DNA of 64,000 nt. Origin: Pseudomonas sp. AB6 (GTDB lineage Bacteria; Pseudomonadota; Gammaproteobacteria; Pseudomonadales; Pseudomonadaceae). Positions 1 to 10,947 of the stretch are shown here, one piece after another. The notes under the pieces are model-generated. The model was not told the DNA's origin, did not search any database, and worked only from the letters and a program-made list of their open reading frames with translations. A program made the position numbers and the translations under genes. Numbering within the stretch: the stretch's first letter is position 1; the number at the start of each line of letters is the position of its first letter. The stretch is taken from assembly GCF_034314105.1 (NCBI RefSeq), contig NZ_JAVIWJ010000001.1, positions 3,522,501 through 3,586,500 of the forward strand, written 5' to 3'.

Positions 1-1287
1 AAAAGAACCACACGTAATCACGATATCCAAACGACAGCTGATCAGCTCACAGAACAACAAGACGCTCAAGATCCTCTTCAAGCCACATCGAAAGCAAATA
101 CCTCCCCCTTCGCCCAAATAGAAAACGATACCGACAACCTTCAGGAAAACGCCATCGCGAAACCTGAAACAACGCGCCCCAACCCCAGCCATAAAGAGGT
201 CGTGGTCTCTAGGGGCGACACCTTATCAACGCTATTCGAACGGGTCGGACTTCCCGCTGGCGAGGTTCACGACGTTCTGGCCAGCGATAAACAAGCCAAA
301 CAATTCAGCCAACTCAAAAGGGGACAGATTCTGCAGTTCGAACTGACTCCTGACGGGCAGCTTAAACAACTGCACAGCAAGGTCGGCGACCTCGAAACCA
401 TCAGCCTGTCCAAGACCGACAACGGCTATACATTTAGCCGCGAGGTTACTAAGCCAACCATACGTACAGCCTATGCACACGGCATTATCAACAGTTCTCT
501 GTCACTCTCAGCTCAACGCGCCGGCCTATCCCACAGCATGACCATGGACATGGCCAATATTTTTGGCTACGACATCGATTTCGCTCAGGATATTCGCCAA
601 GGTGATGAGTTCGATGTGATCTATGAGCAGAAAGTTGTGAAGGGCAAGATAGTCGGCAATGGCAATATCGTGTCCGCAAGATTCACCAACCGTGGGAAAA
701 ACTATTCCGCGGTTCGTTATACCAATAAGCAAGGCAACACCAATTACTACACGGCTGAAGGCAACAGCATGCGAAAGGCATTCATTCGCACTCCTGTGGA
801 TTTCGCCCGCATTAGCTCGTTATTCTCAATGAGCCGCAAGCACCCTATATTAAATAAAATCCGTGCACATCAAGGCGTCGATTACGCCGCCCCTCGCGGT
901 ACGCCGATCAAGGCGACTGGTGACGGTAAAGTGTTGTTGGCTGGACGCAAAGGTGGTTACGGCAATACGGTCATTCTGCAGCATGGCGAGACTTACCGAA
1001 CGCTTTACGGTCACATGCAAGGATTTGCCAAGGGCATACAGGCTGGCGCTACTGTCAAGCAAGGCCAAATAATTGGCTATATTGGTACCACTGGTTTATC
1101 GACTGGACCGCATTTGCATTATGAGTTTCAGGTCAACGGGGTCCACGTCGACCCGCTGGGTCAGAAACTGCCGATGGCCGATCCGATTGCCAAATCGGAA
1201 AAACAACGCTTCCTGCAGCAAAGTCAGCCATTGATGGCGCGCATGGACCAGGAAAAGGCCACCATGCTGGCCTCCAGCAAGAGATAA
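1..1287 (+). CDS. M23 family peptidoglycan endopeptidase (5' end outside window)
   Basis: The frame is open from the first base, so the gene begins upstream of the window. The visible part has a Gln/Asp-rich linker (residues 1-60), then a LysM/OapA-like region (VVVSRGDTLSTLFERVGL), a middle region, and a C-terminal lysostaphin-type M23 domain with the zinc motifs HQGVDYAAPRGTPI and HLHYEFQVNG. Enzymes of this kind cut peptide cross-links in peptidoglycan during wall growth (the E. coli MepM type). The stop lies 3 bases before anmK, so the two are probably co-transcribed; this pairs a wall-cutting enzyme with a kinase that recycles released anhydro-muramic acid. The membrane anchor expected at the N-terminus lies outside the window. 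Confidence 0.9.
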   Translation, partial: KRTTRNHDIQTTADQLTEQQDAQDPLQATSKANTSPFAQIENDTDNLQENAIAKPETTRPNPSHKEVVVSRGDTLSTLFERVGLPAGEVHDVLASDKQAKQFSQLKRGQILQFELTPDGQLKQLHSKVGDLETISLSKTDNGYTFSREVTKPTIRTAYAHGIINSSLSLSAQRAGLSHSMTMDMANIFGYDIDFAQDIRQGDEFDVIYEQKVVKGKIVGNGNIVSARFTNRGKNYSAVRYTNKQGNTNYYTAEGNSMRKAFIRTPVDFARISSLFSMSRKHPILNKIRAHQGVDYAAPRGTPIKATGDGKVLLAGRKGGYGNTVILQHGETYRTLYGHMQGFAKGIQAGATVKQGQIIGYIGTTGLSTGPHLHYEFQVNGVHVDPLGQKLPMADPIAKSEKQRFLQQSQPLMARMDQEKATMLASSKR

Positions 1288-2394
<1,107 letters not shown>

Positions 2395-2409
2395 CGCACA
2401 CAGCAAAAC

Positions 2410-2427
2410 GCCGCACGTCAGTGCGGC
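2410..2427. terminator. Bidirectional hairpin terminator between anmK and erpA
   Basis: GCCGCAC-GTCA-GTGCGGC is a perfect 7-bp stem with a 4-base loop. Read on the minus strand it is followed by GTTTTGCTG, and on the plus strand by GCATCTTTACTT, so it can end both converging genes. Confidence 0.8.
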
Positions 2428-2465
2428 GCATCTTTACTTACAAACCCTGCATCACAATCGATAAA

Positions 2466-2816
2466 TCAGACCGAAAACGACGAGCCGCAACCACAAGTCG
2501 TGGAAGCATTCGGATTTTTGATCACAAAGCGAGATCCTTCCAAGCCTTCCTGATAGTCCACTTCTGCGCCTGCCAGGTATTGAAAGCTCATTGGATCAAC
2601 CACTAAGCTCACACCGTCACGCTCAACAATGGTGTCGTCATCAGCAATGTCTTCATCGAACGTGAAGCCATACTGGAAGCCTGAACAGCCACCACCGGTT
2701 ACGAATACACGCAGTTTCAGGCGATCATTGCCCTCTTCATCGACCAGAGTCTTCACCTTGTGCGCTGCACCGGGGGTGAATTCCAAGGCCGTTGGCGTGA
2801 AGGTTTCGACGCTCAT
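2466..2816 (-). CDS. erpA: Iron-sulfur cluster insertion protein ErpA
   Basis: A 116-residue A-type Fe-S carrier that delivers clusters to apo-proteins, including respiratory and isoprenoid enzymes. The three conserved cysteines are visible in [11 protein letters not shown] and the C-terminal CGCGSSFSV, and the ends match the HesB/IscA/ErpA family. Orientation and position beside argC agree with other Pseudomonas chromosomes. The 160 bases upstream, toward argC, contain a small repeat and presumably the promoter. Confidence 0.95.
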   Translation of the reverse strand: MSVETFTPTALEFTPGAAHKVKTLVDEEGNDRLKLRVFVTGGGCSGFQYGFTFDEDIADDDTIVERDGVSLVVDPMSFQYLAGAEVDYQEGLEGSRFVIKNPNASTTCGCGSSFSV

Positions 2817-2904
2817 GCTAATTATCTCCCGGCGCTATGCCGCAATAATGCGTAATGACGCGCATTATCCGCTTGTCCTAGTAAATCGGTCAACTATTGT
2901 AGGG

Positions 2905-2972
2905 GCAGCAACGAGCTGTAGGTGACAAGCCGCAAGACAAAGCCGATCACTTGCAGCTCGTAGCTCGCCACT
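2905..2972. repeat. Short inverted-repeat element between argC and erpA
   Basis: The segments AACGAGCTGTAGG...CAAGCCGCAAG and CTTGCAGCTCGTAGCTCG form an imperfect inverted repeat of the GCTTGCAGCT type that recurs between Pseudomonas genes. It has no coding potential. A second element of the same flavour lies at about 49.7 kb. Confidence 0.5.
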
Positions 2973-2976
2973 GCTC

Positions 2977-4011
2977 TTACGGCAACATCCCCGCATGGGA
3001 CAGGCCGAACCGCTCATCGAGACCAAACATGATGTTCATGTTTTGCACCGCCTGGCCTGAAGCGCCCTTCACCAGGTTGTCGATCACCGATAACACCACC
3101 ACGACATCGCCGCCCTGCGGACGATGCACGGCAATACGACAAACATTAGCGCCACGCACACTGCGAGTTTCGGGATGGCTACCCGCAGGCATTACGTCAA
3201 CAAAGGGTTCATTGGCATAACGCTTTTCATACAGCGCCTGCAAATCCACCGACCTATCTACCACCGTTGCGTAAAGCGTCGAATGAATGCCACGAATCAT
3301 AGGCGTCAGATGAGGCACGAAGGTCAAACCCACATCACCGCCTGCGGCTCTGCGCAAACCTTGGGTGATTTCGGGCAAATGACGATGACCTTTAACCGCG
3401 TAGGCCTTGAAGCTTTCACTGGCCTCCGCGTACAGCGACCCGACACTCAGACCACGGCCCGCACCGCTTACGCCGGATTTACAGTCGGCGATCAACCGGG
3501 AGTTATCCGCCAGACCCGCCTCAAGCAGCGGTAAGAAGCCTAACTGGGTCGCCGTTGGGTAACAGCCAGGCACCGCGATCAAGCGCGCCGTTTTTATCTG
3601 CTCGCGATTCACCTCTGGAAGACCATACACCGCCTCTTCAAGCAATTCAGGCGCGCCATGGGGTTGGCCGTACCACTTGGCCCACTCGTCAGCGTCATGC
3701 AAACGGAAGTCCGCAGAAAGGTCGATAACTTTAGTACCTGCTTTAAGCAGTTCGCCGGCCAGTGCATGAGCTACACCGTGGGGTGTCGAGAAAAACACAA
3801 CATCGCAGGCGCCCAAGGTTTCAACGTCCGGAACGCTAAAGGTCAGGCCGTCGTAATGGCCTCGCAGGTTCGGATAAAGATCAGCCACAGGCAAACCGGC
3901 CTCAGAGCGAGAAGTGATAACCACTACCTCGGCTTGCGGATGCTGTGCCAACAGACGCAGCAGCTCGACCCCGGTATAACCCGTGCCGCCGACGATTCCG
4001 ACCTTGACCAT
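2977..4011 (-). CDS. argC: N-acetyl-gamma-glutamyl-phosphate reductase
   Basis: A 344-residue enzyme of arginine biosynthesis that reduces N-acetylglutamyl phosphate to the semialdehyde with NADPH. The N-terminal [17 protein letters not shown] nucleotide motif and the active-site cysteine in [12 protein letters not shown] are clear, and the length is normal. The start has the expected MVKVGIVGG sequence. It points toward erpA and is divergent from hemJ; a mostly non-coding 135-base stretch separates the two starts. Confidence 0.97.
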   Translation of the reverse strand: MVKVGIVGGTGYTGVELLRLLAQHPQAEVVVITSRSEAGLPVADLYPNLRGHYDGLTFSVPDVETLGACDVVFFSTPHGVAHALAGELLKAGTKVIDLSADFRLHDADEWAKWYGQPHGAPELLEEAVYGLPEVNREQIKTARLIAVPGCYPTATQLGFLPLLEAGLADNSRLIADCKSGVSGAGRGLSVGSLYAEASESFKAYAVKGHRHLPEITQGLRRAAGGDVGLTFVPHLTPMIRGIHSTLYATVVDRSVDLQALYEKRYANEPFVDVMPAGSHPETRSVRGANVCRIAVHRPQGGDVVVVLSVIDNLVKGASGQAVQNMNIMFGLDERFGLSHAGMLP

Positions 4012-4146
4012 AACCCTGCCCCTTTAACGAACCTACTGGAAAGCCGTCGATGATAGGGTCGTTGAGCGCATGCGACAACCGCAAAGGTGACGTAGGGGCG
4101 CTCATGCAACTACTATTTGGCCACCGTAAATCCTGGAAAACCCAAT

Positions 4147-4575
4147 ATGCTCTATCTATGGCTTAAAGCTTTCCACATTGTCTCAATCGTCTGCTGGTTT
4201 GCCGGCTTGTTTTACTTGCCCAGATTGTTTGTCTACCACTCCTTGAGCGAAGACGCTGTTAGCCGCGAACGCTTTTGCATTATGGAGCGCAAGCTTTATC
4301 GGGGCATCATGGGGCCAGCGATGGTTGCCACCCTGGTGTTCGGAATCTGGTTAATAAGCCTCAATCCGAGCGGCTACCTCAGCCAAGGCTGGATGCACGT
4401 CAAGCTCTTATTGGTGGTGCTGTTGATCGGCTATCACCACATGTGCGGCGCGCAAGTAAAACGCTTTGCCCGTGGAGAGAATGGCCGCAGCCACGTGTAT
4501 TACCGCTGGTTCAATGAAATCCCGGTACTGATACTGCTCGCAATCGTAGTACTGGTGGTGGTTCGACCTTTCTAA
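4147..4575 (+). CDS. hemJ: Protoporphyrinogen IX oxidase HemJ
   Basis: A 142-residue membrane protein with four hydrophobic segments (MLYLWLKAFHIVSIVCWFAG and three later ones), typical of the HemJ/UPF0093 family. The family oxidises protoporphyrinogen IX in haem synthesis in bacteria lacking HemG or HemY. The ATG at 4147 is preferred to a TTG at 4117 because it gives the usual length and begins just before the conserved first helix, where His and Arg residues sit. It is divergent from argC and followed 27 bases later by the nitronate monooxygenase gene. Confidence 0.9.
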   Translation: MLYLWLKAFHIVSIVCWFAGLFYLPRLFVYHSLSEDAVSRERFCIMERKLYRGIMGPAMVATLVFGIWLISLNPSGYLSQGWMHVKLLLVVLLIGYHHMCGAQVKRFARGENGRSHVYYRWFNEIPVLILLAIVVLVVVRPF

Positions 4576-4602
4576 TCACAGCTCAAAAACGGGGTACTGC
4601 TT

Positions 4603-5571
4603 ATGTCGCTGCCAACGCTGCTTGAACATCGTTTGCGTCTGCCCGTGGTAGTCGCACCGATGTTTCTGATTTCCAATCCACAACTGGTCCTAGCGTGCTG
4701 CCGCAATGGGGTAGTGGGGAGCTTCCCTGCGCTGAACCAACGTGAAAGCAGCGGCTTCAAGGCTTGGCTGGAAGAAATCGAAGCGGGATTGGCAGGGCTT
4801 GTTAATCCTGCGCCTTACGCCGTCAACTTGATCGTGCATAACAGCAACCCACGCTTGCAGGCCGACCTGGAAATTTGTGTTGAGCACAGAGTACCCATCG
4901 TTATTACCAGTCTTGGCGCCGTTAGAGAACTGGTCGACGCTGTGCACAGTTATGGGGGACTGGTGTTTCACGACGTTACGACACGACGTCATGCGGAAAA
5001 AGCAGCCGAAGCCGGTGTTGATGGTTTGATCGCCGTCGCGGCCGGCGCTGGAGGGCATGCGGGCACCTTGAGCCCATTTTCGCTGATCGCCGAAATCCGC
5101 CAATTCTTCGATAAGACCCTATTGCTGGCGGGCTGCCTGAATCAAGGCCACCAGATACTCGCCGCCCAACTGCTCGGCGCCGACCTTGCCTACTTCGGCA
5201 CACGCTTTATCGCCACCCGCGAAAGTCATGCACCTGACGCCTACAAAGAAATGTTGATGGCCTCAAAAGCCGCCGATATTGTGTACACCGCCGCAGTGTC
5301 GGGGGTGCCCGCTAGCTTCATGCGTCAGAGCCTGGAAAATGCCGGTTTTGATCTGGCGGCGCTACAAGGCAAAGTCGAGGTGGGTTCAAGCGCTAAACTC
5401 AAACCCATGAGTGACGAAGCGAAAGCTTGGAAAACCGTGTGGTCTGCGGGCCAAGGTGTTGGTGAAATCAACGACCTCCCCGATGTCAACGAACTGATCG
5501 CGCGTTTGGATTCCGAATACCGTTCAGCACAAACCCGGTCAGTCGAACTGGCGAAGCATTGGCCTCACTGA
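4603..5571 (+). CDS. Nitronate monooxygenase (2-nitropropane dioxygenase family)
   Basis: A 322-residue flavoenzyme with a TIM-barrel fold. The motifs LRLPVVVAPMFLISNP near the start, the FMN/substrate-binding GAGGHAGTLSPFSLIAEI at about residues 147-164, and LGADLAYFGTRFIAT are those of the NMO family, which oxidises alkyl nitronates such as propionate-3-nitronate to carbonyl compounds. It starts 27 bases after hemJ, likely in the same transcript. The physiological substrate in Pseudomonas is not certain; detoxification of nitronates is the usual inference. Confidence 0.85.
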   Translation: MSLPTLLEHRLRLPVVVAPMFLISNPQLVLACCRNGVVGSFPALNQRESSGFKAWLEEIEAGLAGLVNPAPYAVNLIVHNSNPRLQADLEICVEHRVPIVITSLGAVRELVDAVHSYGGLVFHDVTTRRHAEKAAEAGVDGLIAVAAGAGGHAGTLSPFSLIAEIRQFFDKTLLLAGCLNQGHQILAAQLLGADLAYFGTRFIATRESHAPDAYKEMLMASKAADIVYTAAVSGVPASFMRQSLENAGFDLAALQGKVEVGSSAKLKPMSDEAKAWKTVWSAGQGVGEINDLPDVNELIARLDSEYRSAQTRSVELAKHWPH

Positions 5572-5640
5572 TCATCTGCCCTTTCACTGCCATCAGTCGA
5601 CCGTAAAGACTTGACGTATTACCAGACAAGGAAGCCGAGA

Positions 5641-6546
5641 ATGGCTGAGCCACACTTCAAGATCATCTTCAGCGGGCAACTACGCAGCGGTGTCGAGAGA
5701 GAGACCGCCACGTTAATCCTGGCGGAGCTGTTCAAAAGTGACGGGGCTGTCGTTGAGAAACTGTTCAGCGGTCGAGCGATTACGCTTAGGCACGGGCTAT
5801 CGCAAGAACAGGCGCGGTATTACCTGGATGCGCTGAATGATGCGGGCGTCGAAGCACGCATTGAGGCTGAAAACCCCATTAATCTTGAGCTGTACGACAT
5901 TCATCAACCCACGCCATACCAAACACAAGCACAACTATCACCCTATGCCACGCCTCAAGCGCCGGTTATTACGACACTGGCAGGCTTCCCCGAATTGAAA
6001 GTCTTTACCGTCCGAGGGCGGATCGGACGACTGCGGTACTTGGCCTGGACCTTTGTGCTCATGACGGCGATTGGCGTTGCTACGGCGATTTGCGCAGCGC
6101 TGATGACAAGCTCGCTGATCGCTGGAGGGCTGTTCACGACCATCGCGGTTGTCGCCTTTTTCATCATCAGCGTACAAATCGGCGCCCAGCGGCTCCACGA
6201 TGCGGGTTGGTCTGCTTGGCTTCTGTTATTAAACTTGGTGCCATTCGTGGGCGCGCTGTTTCCTATCCTGATGATAGTCGTTCCCGGGAATACGGGACCA
6301 AATCAGTTCGGCGCGCCGCAACCGCCGAACAGCAAGGCAGTAAAAATACTGGCCTGCACGTGGCTACTAATTCTCGCAGTGACCATGGTCGGCTTTTTTT
6401 TCGGGGTTCCTGGGCTATTCGAAAGCGAAGTACAAACCACCGCCACTGAATACGAAAATACCCTGCCCTATGACGACGACCAAGACAGCGACACTTCACA
6501 ACCCGCCGATAGCACGCCGCCATCTGTAGACTATAAAAACAAATAA
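5641..6546 (+). CDS. DUF805 family membrane protein
   Basis: A 301-residue protein whose function I do not know. The first 80 residues (FKIIFSGQLRSGVERETA...) form a soluble domain seen fused in front of DUF805 in Pseudomonas; a Pro/Gln-rich linker follows, then four hydrophobic helices from about residue 125 to 270, and an acidic C-terminal tail rich in Asp and Ser. ATG 5641 is chosen over an upstream TTG at 5611 because AGGAAG lies seven bases before it. It stands alone between the nitronate monooxygenase and a short-chain dehydrogenase, both on the same strand. Confidence 0.8.
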   Translation: MAEPHFKIIFSGQLRSGVERETATLILAELFKSDGAVVEKLFSGRAITLRHGLSQEQARYYLDALNDAGVEARIEAENPINLELYDIHQPTPYQTQAQLSPYATPQAPVITTLAGFPELKVFTVRGRIGRLRYLAWTFVLMTAIGVATAICAALMTSSLIAGGLFTTIAVVAFFIISVQIGAQRLHDAGWSAWLLLLNLVPFVGALFPILMIVVPGNTGPNQFGAPQPPNSKAVKILACTWLLILAVTMVGFFFGVPGLFESEVQTTATEYENTLPYDDDQDSDTSQPADSTPPSVDYKNK

Positions 6547-6597
6547 CCCGTTAGACTTTGACCGCTCCGGACTGAGCGCGCTGCCTGGAGAAACTGC

Positions 6598-7386
6598 ATG
6601 ACCTGTTACGCTCTGATTACTGGCGCCTCCAGCGGCATTGGCCTAGCGATGGCCGAGGCCCTGGCGCGCAGGGGTCGCAGCCTGATTTTAGTCGCCCGCG
6701 AACGCGAAGAGTTGGAGCGCATCGCCATCGAGCTGACGCAACGCTTTGGTGTGGACGTTTTGTTCCGGGCCTGCGATCTTGGCGAACCGCTGCGGCTTTC
6801 CGGCTTCCTTTTGGAACTCGAAGACGGTGAGCGACAAATCGACTTATTGGTTAATTGCGCGGGGATAGGTACGTGCGGGCCGTTCCTCGCTCAAGAGTGG
6901 GGTGTAGACCAGGACTTGATTGACATAAACATTCTGGCCCTCACTCGCCTGTGCCATTCCGTCGGCAACGCCATGGCCGTACAGGGTGGCGGACAGATAC
7001 TGAACGTCGCCTCGGTTGCAGCCTTTCGGCCGGGCCCATGGATGACCAGCTATCACGCAAGCAAAGCTTATGTGCTGACTTTTTCCGAAGGGCTGCGTGA
7101 AGAGCTGAAGAAAACCGGCGTGAAAATATCAGTGCTCTGCCCCGGGCCGACGCGTACAGCGTTTTTTCAAACAGCTCAAATGGAATTGGGTGCGCTTTCT
7201 AACAGCAACCGGATGATGAGCCCCGAAGAGGTTGCGTTATATACCGTCCGCGCACTGGCGAAAAATCGCGCGGTGATCATTCCTGGTTGGCGCAACAAGC
7301 TGTCGGCCTTCGCCCCTCGCCTGACGCCACGTTGGCTAACGATAAAAATAGCCGCTGCGCTCAATAAGGCTCACTGCCCTCGCTAA
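6598..7386 (+). CDS. Short-chain dehydrogenase/reductase
   Basis: A 262-residue classical SDR. The Rossmann motif TGASSGIGLAMAEALA is at residues 8-23, the NCAGIG segment at about 88, the catalytic Ser in ASVAAF near 141 and the YHASK motif near 154, so all of the catalytic residues are present. The substrate cannot be told from the sequence; the best resemblance is to the acyl/keto-reductase-like YqjQ/DltE group. It lies between the DUF805 gene and the HIT gene on the same strand. Confidence 0.85.
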   Translation: MTCYALITGASSGIGLAMAEALARRGRSLILVAREREELERIAIELTQRFGVDVLFRACDLGEPLRLSGFLLELEDGERQIDLLVNCAGIGTCGPFLAQEWGVDQDLIDINILALTRLCHSVGNAMAVQGGGQILNVASVAAFRPGPWMTSYHASKAYVLTFSEGLREELKKTGVKISVLCPGPTRTAFFQTAQMELGALSNSNRMMSPEEVALYTVRALAKNRAVIIPGWRNKLSAFAPRLTPRWLTIKIAAALNKAHCPR

Positions 7387-7451
7387 TAAGCGCTGGGCCT
7401 GATACCCCTGCGTCATTACACTCGTTTACTTATTCAAGCGGAGAAATAGCT

Positions 7452-7790
7452 GTGGAGACTCTGTTCACCAAAATCATCAACAGAGAGATACCGGCAAAGA
7501 TCATCTACGAGGATGACCAGGTGCTGGCCTTTCATGACATTGCCCCTCAAGCACCGGTGCACTTTCTGGTGATTCCGAAAAAAGTGATTCGTACACTTAA
7601 CGACGTAACCGAAGAAGACAAGGGCCTGTTGGGCCATATCTTGTACACCGCTCAACGTCTGGCTAAAGAACTGGGCTGCGAAGACGGTTTCCGCGTGACG
7701 ATGAACTGCAATGAGCTGGGCGGTCAGACCGTCTATCACATTCACATGCACGTCTTGGGTCAACGTCAGATGCACTGGCCACCAGGCTGA
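7452..7790 (+). CDS. hinT: HIT family purine nucleoside phosphoramidase
   Basis: A 112-residue histidine-triad protein. The N-terminal TLFTKIINREIPAKIIYEDD and the catalytic triad HIHMHVLGQRQMHWPPG at the C-terminus are diagnostic of the HINT branch, which hydrolyses nucleoside phosphoramidates. The start is a GTG (GTGGAGACT) preceded by GGAGA at 7440. The neighbours, the SDR and coq7, are on the same strand with gaps of 65 and 123 bases. Confidence 0.92.
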   Translation: METLFTKIINREIPAKIIYEDDQVLAFHDIAPQAPVHFLVIPKKVIRTLNDVTEEDKGLLGHILYTAQRLAKELGCEDGFRVTMNCNELGGQTVYHIHMHVLGQRQMHWPPG

Positions 7791-7913
7791 TTCATTTATC
7801 AACGACTTAGGCTCATCGGTGCTGGACTCGCACAACCGGTGAGCTGATCCAGCTCAAGCCGCACCTGATCGATTCGGGTAGACTGGTCTGCGTGGATTTA
7901 CCCGGAGGTGCCC

Positions 7914-8561
7914 ATGGCTACCGAACGTCACTACTCACCTGTTGACCGTTTTCTATTACAAGCCGATGCCGCAATGCGCACGCTGTTGCCCTTTAGCGCG
8001 CAACCGTATCGTCCCTCTCCCGCGATTGTCCAACCTGAAGTCAAGATGAACGACGCCGACACTCGGCACGTGGCAGGCCTGATGCGCATCAACCACACCG
8101 GCGAAGTCTGCGCGCAGGCTCTTTACCAAGGCCAAGCATTAACCGCCAAATTACCGAAAGTGCGCGCTGCTATGGAGCATGCCGCCGAGGAAGAAATCGA
8201 TCACCTTGTGTGGTGTGAACAGCGCATTCATCAGCTGGGCAGTCACACCAGCGTGCTCAACCCGGTGTTCTACGGGTTATCTTTTGGAATCGGGGCAGTG
8301 GCCGGCCTGATCAGCGACAAAATAAGTCTTGGATTTGTAGCTGCCACAGAAGATCAAGTCTGCAAGCACCTAAATGACCATTTGGCGCAATTACCTGCTG
8401 GGGATGAGAAGTCCCGAGCCATTCTAGAGCAGATGCGTACTGACGAAGAACACCATGCTCAGGGTGCACTGGAGGCCGGCGGTTTCCGTTTTCCAAGGCC
8501 GGTCAAATTCGGCATGAGCTTGTTGGCAAAAGTCATGACCAAAAGCACTTATCGGGTCTAA
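7914..8561 (+). CDS. coq7: 3-demethoxyubiquinol 3-hydroxylase
   Basis: A 215-residue di-iron hydroxylase that adds the last hydroxyl to the ubiquinone ring. The ferritin-like iron ligands are visible: Glu in [27 protein letters not shown], and [14 protein letters not shown] near the C-terminus. The ATG at 7914 is used rather than the GTG at 7908 because the GTG overlaps the GGAGG ribosome binding site (7904-7908). The gene ends at a strong terminator shared with speD. Confidence 0.95.
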   Translation: MATERHYSPVDRFLLQADAAMRTLLPFSAQPYRPSPAIVQPEVKMNDADTRHVAGLMRINHTGEVCAQALYQGQALTAKLPKVRAAMEHAAEEEIDHLVWCEQRIHQLGSHTSVLNPVFYGLSFGIGAVAGLISDKISLGFVAATEDQVCKHLNDHLAQLPAGDEKSRAILEQMRTDEEHHAQGALEAGGFRFPRPVKFGMSLLAKVMTKSTYRV

Positions 8562-8573
8562 CGGTTTGACCGT

Positions 8574-8602
8574 AAAAAGGCGCCTCGATGGGCGCCTTTT
8601 TT
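8574..8602. terminator. Bidirectional terminator between coq7 and speD
   Basis: AAAAAGGCGCC-TCGATG-GGCGCCTTTTTT: a 6-bp GC stem (the stem continues as A:T pairs) flanked by an A-run and a T-run, so it is a Rho-independent terminator on both strands for the converging coq7 and speD. Confidence 0.95.
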
Positions 8603-8626
8603 ACATCTACATCGGAACGGGACCCT

Positions 8627-9424
8627 TTAAGGCTGCATGTTCCGAGCGTAGAAAATCTCCAGCATTTCGTGCTTCACCCTTTCGGTGACCTGGTCACGTT
8701 GTTGAGTCGACAGGTTGCTCGTCGCATCCCCAAACAAGTAGTTGTCCAGTTCGAAGTTCTTTAGCAGCATCTTGGTGTGGAACATATTTTCCTGGTAAAC
8801 GTTCACGTCTGTCAGTTGATAGGCAGAGCGTGTGTCTTCAGAAAGATAGTTCTGAACCGAGTTGATTTCGTGGTCAATAAAGTGTTTTTTGCCTTCAATG
8901 TCGCGCGTAAAACCGCGTACACGATAGTCGACAGTGACGATGTCTGAGTCGAACTGGTGAATAAGGTAGTTCAATGCTTTAAGCGGTGAAATAACCCCAC
9001 AAGTCGACACGTCTATATCAACACGAAACGTCGCGATGCCATCGACCGGGTGAATTTCCGGGTAGGTGTGCACCGTGATGTGGCTCTTGTCGAGGTGAGC
9101 CAAAATAGTTTCTTTTGGCAGCGGCCCAGGTGACTCTTCGATCTGGCTGTCGGTGGGCGTCACCGGCTGTTCGGAGATCAAAATGGTCACGCTAGCGCCT
9201 TGCGGGTCGTAATCCTGGCGCGCGATATTCAAGATGTTGGCGCCAATAATATCGACCACATCAGTCAGAATCTGCGTCAGGCGTTCCGCGTCGTACTCAC
9301 GATTGATGTACTCGACGTAGGCTTGCTGGTCTTGCGGAGTTTCCGCATAGCAGATGTCATAGATGTTGAAGCTCAAGGTCTTGGTCAGGTTATTGAACCC
9401 GTGGAGCTTGAGTTTGCTTTTCAC
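8627..9424 (-). CDS. speD: S-adenosylmethionine decarboxylase proenzyme
   Basis: A 265-residue pyruvoyl-dependent enzyme of the class 1 (Gram-negative) type that makes decarboxylated SAM for spermidine synthesis. Self-cleavage occurs at the Lys-Ser bond in [13 protein letters not shown], giving the pyruvoyl cofactor. The start is a GTG (GTGAAAAGCAAACTC) with GAGAG upstream; a TTG 30 bases further out has no ribosome binding site. The 239 bases upstream to osmC are non-coding and should carry the promoter. Confidence 0.95.
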   Translation of the reverse strand: MKSKLKLHGFNNLTKTLSFNIYDICYAETPQDQQAYVEYINREYDAERLTQILTDVVDIIGANILNIARQDYDPQGASVTILISEQPVTPTDSQIEESPGPLPKETILAHLDKSHITVHTYPEIHPVDGIATFRVDIDVSTCGVISPLKALNYLIHQFDSDIVTVDYRVRGFTRDIEGKKHFIDHEINSVQNYLSEDTRSAYQLTDVNVYQENMFHTKMLLKNFELDNYLFGDATSNLSTQQRDQVTERVKHEMLEIFYARNMQP

Positions 9425-9663
9425 CGATAAAACTCTCTTTATTTGTGCGGTCAAGCCGCGTAATCAAGCATGCCCGTCAGATAAGAACGGCTCATCTGCG
9501 TAGGACGGTGAACACCTCTTCGCGGTGGCGATTTTGGTTGTCTGTTCGGGCGTTTCTATAGTCGTGATGCAACGGACCGTACCCTGAAAAAGGGGCGCAT
9601 TATGCAGACGTAACACGCCGGCTGCCAGAGTCTGCGCCGCTTTTATGAAATTTGGGTGTCCAT

Positions 9664-10086
9664 TCAGCCCAATTCGATGATTTCATAGTCGTGAGTAATC
9701 TCGACGCCTGCATTACCCAGCATGATCGACGCCGAGCAATACTTCTCAGCTGACAACTCAATGGCCCGCTTAACTTGGGTTTCTTTCAAGTCGCGACCCT
9801 TGACCACGAAATGCAAATGAATCTTGGTGAACACCTTTGGGTCTTCGGTAGCGCGCTCAGCTTCAAGAAAAGCCTCGCAGCTTTCGATAGCCTGACGTGA
9901 TTTCTTCAGGATGCTGACCACGTCAAAGTTGCTGCAGCCACCTAGGCCAATCAACACCATTTCCATGGGCCGCGCGCCGAGGTTACGGCCACCGCTCTCA
10001 GGCGCACCATCCATCACCACCACATGGCCGCTACCGGATTCACCAAGAAACATGGCTTCGCCAGCCCACTGGATGCGTGCCTTCAT
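9664..10086 (-). CDS. OsmC family peroxiredoxin-like protein
   Basis: A 140-residue protein of the OsmC/Ohr superfamily, YhfA-like branch (MKARIQWAGEAMFLGES). The two cysteines of the fold are present: one in GLGGCSNFDVVSIL near residue 57 and one in AEKYCSASIMLG near 118. Members reduce organic hydroperoxides or bind thiols; a specific role is not known. ATG 10086 is chosen because it matches the usual family N-terminus. It is divergent from vfr, next to which it also lies in P. aeruginosa. Confidence 0.85.
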   Translation of the reverse strand: MKARIQWAGEAMFLGESGSGHVVVMDGAPESGGRNLGARPMEMVLIGLGGCSNFDVVSILKKSRQAIESCEAFLEAERATEDPKVFTKIHLHFVVKGRDLKETQVKRAIELSAEKYCSASIMLGNAGVEITHDYEIIELG

Positions 10087-10293
10087 CACCAAGACTCCAC
10101 TATTAAAAAAGGGTCGCCAGCTTAGCACAGGGCCAACATTCGCTGGCTCCAAAGCTAAATGCGTATTTGAAATAAAGACGTGGGAAATTTCCTAATTTTC
10201 GGCGATCTGTCCTGATAAGCTGCGGCGAATCACTGACGCGGCCGATACCCAACAGGATGATTCGTGGCGCGTTACTTTTTTCGGGATACATGC

Positions 10294-10935
10294 ATGGTCG
10301 CTATAAGCCTTACACCCAAGATCAAAAATCTCGACAAGCTCCTGGCCCATTGTCAACGCCGTCGCTACGCCGCCAAAACTAATGTTATGCGTGCAGGTGA
10401 CCGCTCTGAGTCGCTGTTCTTCATCGTCAAGGGCTCCGTGACGGTGGTGATAGAAGATGACGGACGGGAAATGATCGTGGCCTACCTCAATACCGGAGAT
10501 TTTTTTGGCGAGTTAGGTTTGTTTGACCAAGCAGGGCAAGCGATTGAGCGCAGTGCCGGTGTGCGCACCAAGACCGAGTGTGAAGTGGCTGAAATCAGCT
10601 ACAACAGATTCCGTGAAGTTATGCAGGACGATCCTGACATCTTGTACGCTATCGGCGGCCAAATGGCCGAACGGCTGCGCAATACCACTCGAAAAGTCGG
10701 TGACTTGGCCTTTCTCGACGTGACTGGACGCGTAGCGCGAAGCCTGCTGGATTTATGCAAGCAACCAGATGCCATGACACATCCCGACGGCATGCAAATT
10801 AAGATTACCCGCCAGGAAATAGGCCGCATTGTGGGTTGTTCGAGAGAAATGGTTGGCCGCGTACTCAAGGCATTGCAAGAGCAAAATCTGGTACACGTTA
10901 AAGGCAAGACAATGGTGGTGTTCGGTACCCGTTAA
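10294..10935 (+). CDS. vfr: CRP-family global regulator Vfr
   Basis: A 213-residue cAMP-dependent transcription factor. The N-terminal cyclic-nucleotide domain ([10 protein letters not shown] at about residues 69-78) is followed by the long dimer helix ([20 protein letters not shown]) and a C-terminal helix-turn-helix ([21 protein letters not shown], residues about 172-192) nearly identical to that of Vfr. Vfr controls virulence and secretion genes in P. aeruginosa. The ATG at 10294 gives the standard MVAI start; an upstream GTG at 10264 lacks support. Residues about 90-115 ([18 protein letters not shown]) differ more from the P. aeruginosa protein than the rest. Confidence 0.93.
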   Translation: MVAISLTPKIKNLDKLLAHCQRRRYAAKTNVMRAGDRSESLFFIVKGSVTVVIEDDGREMIVAYLNTGDFFGELGLFDQAGQAIERSAGVRTKTECEVAEISYNRFREVMQDDPDILYAIGGQMAERLRNTTRKVGDLAFLDVTGRVARSLLDLCKQPDAMTHPDGMQIKITRQEIGRIVGCSREMVGRVLKALQEQNLVHVKGKTMVVFGTR

Positions 10936-10947
10936 ACGCCTACAGGG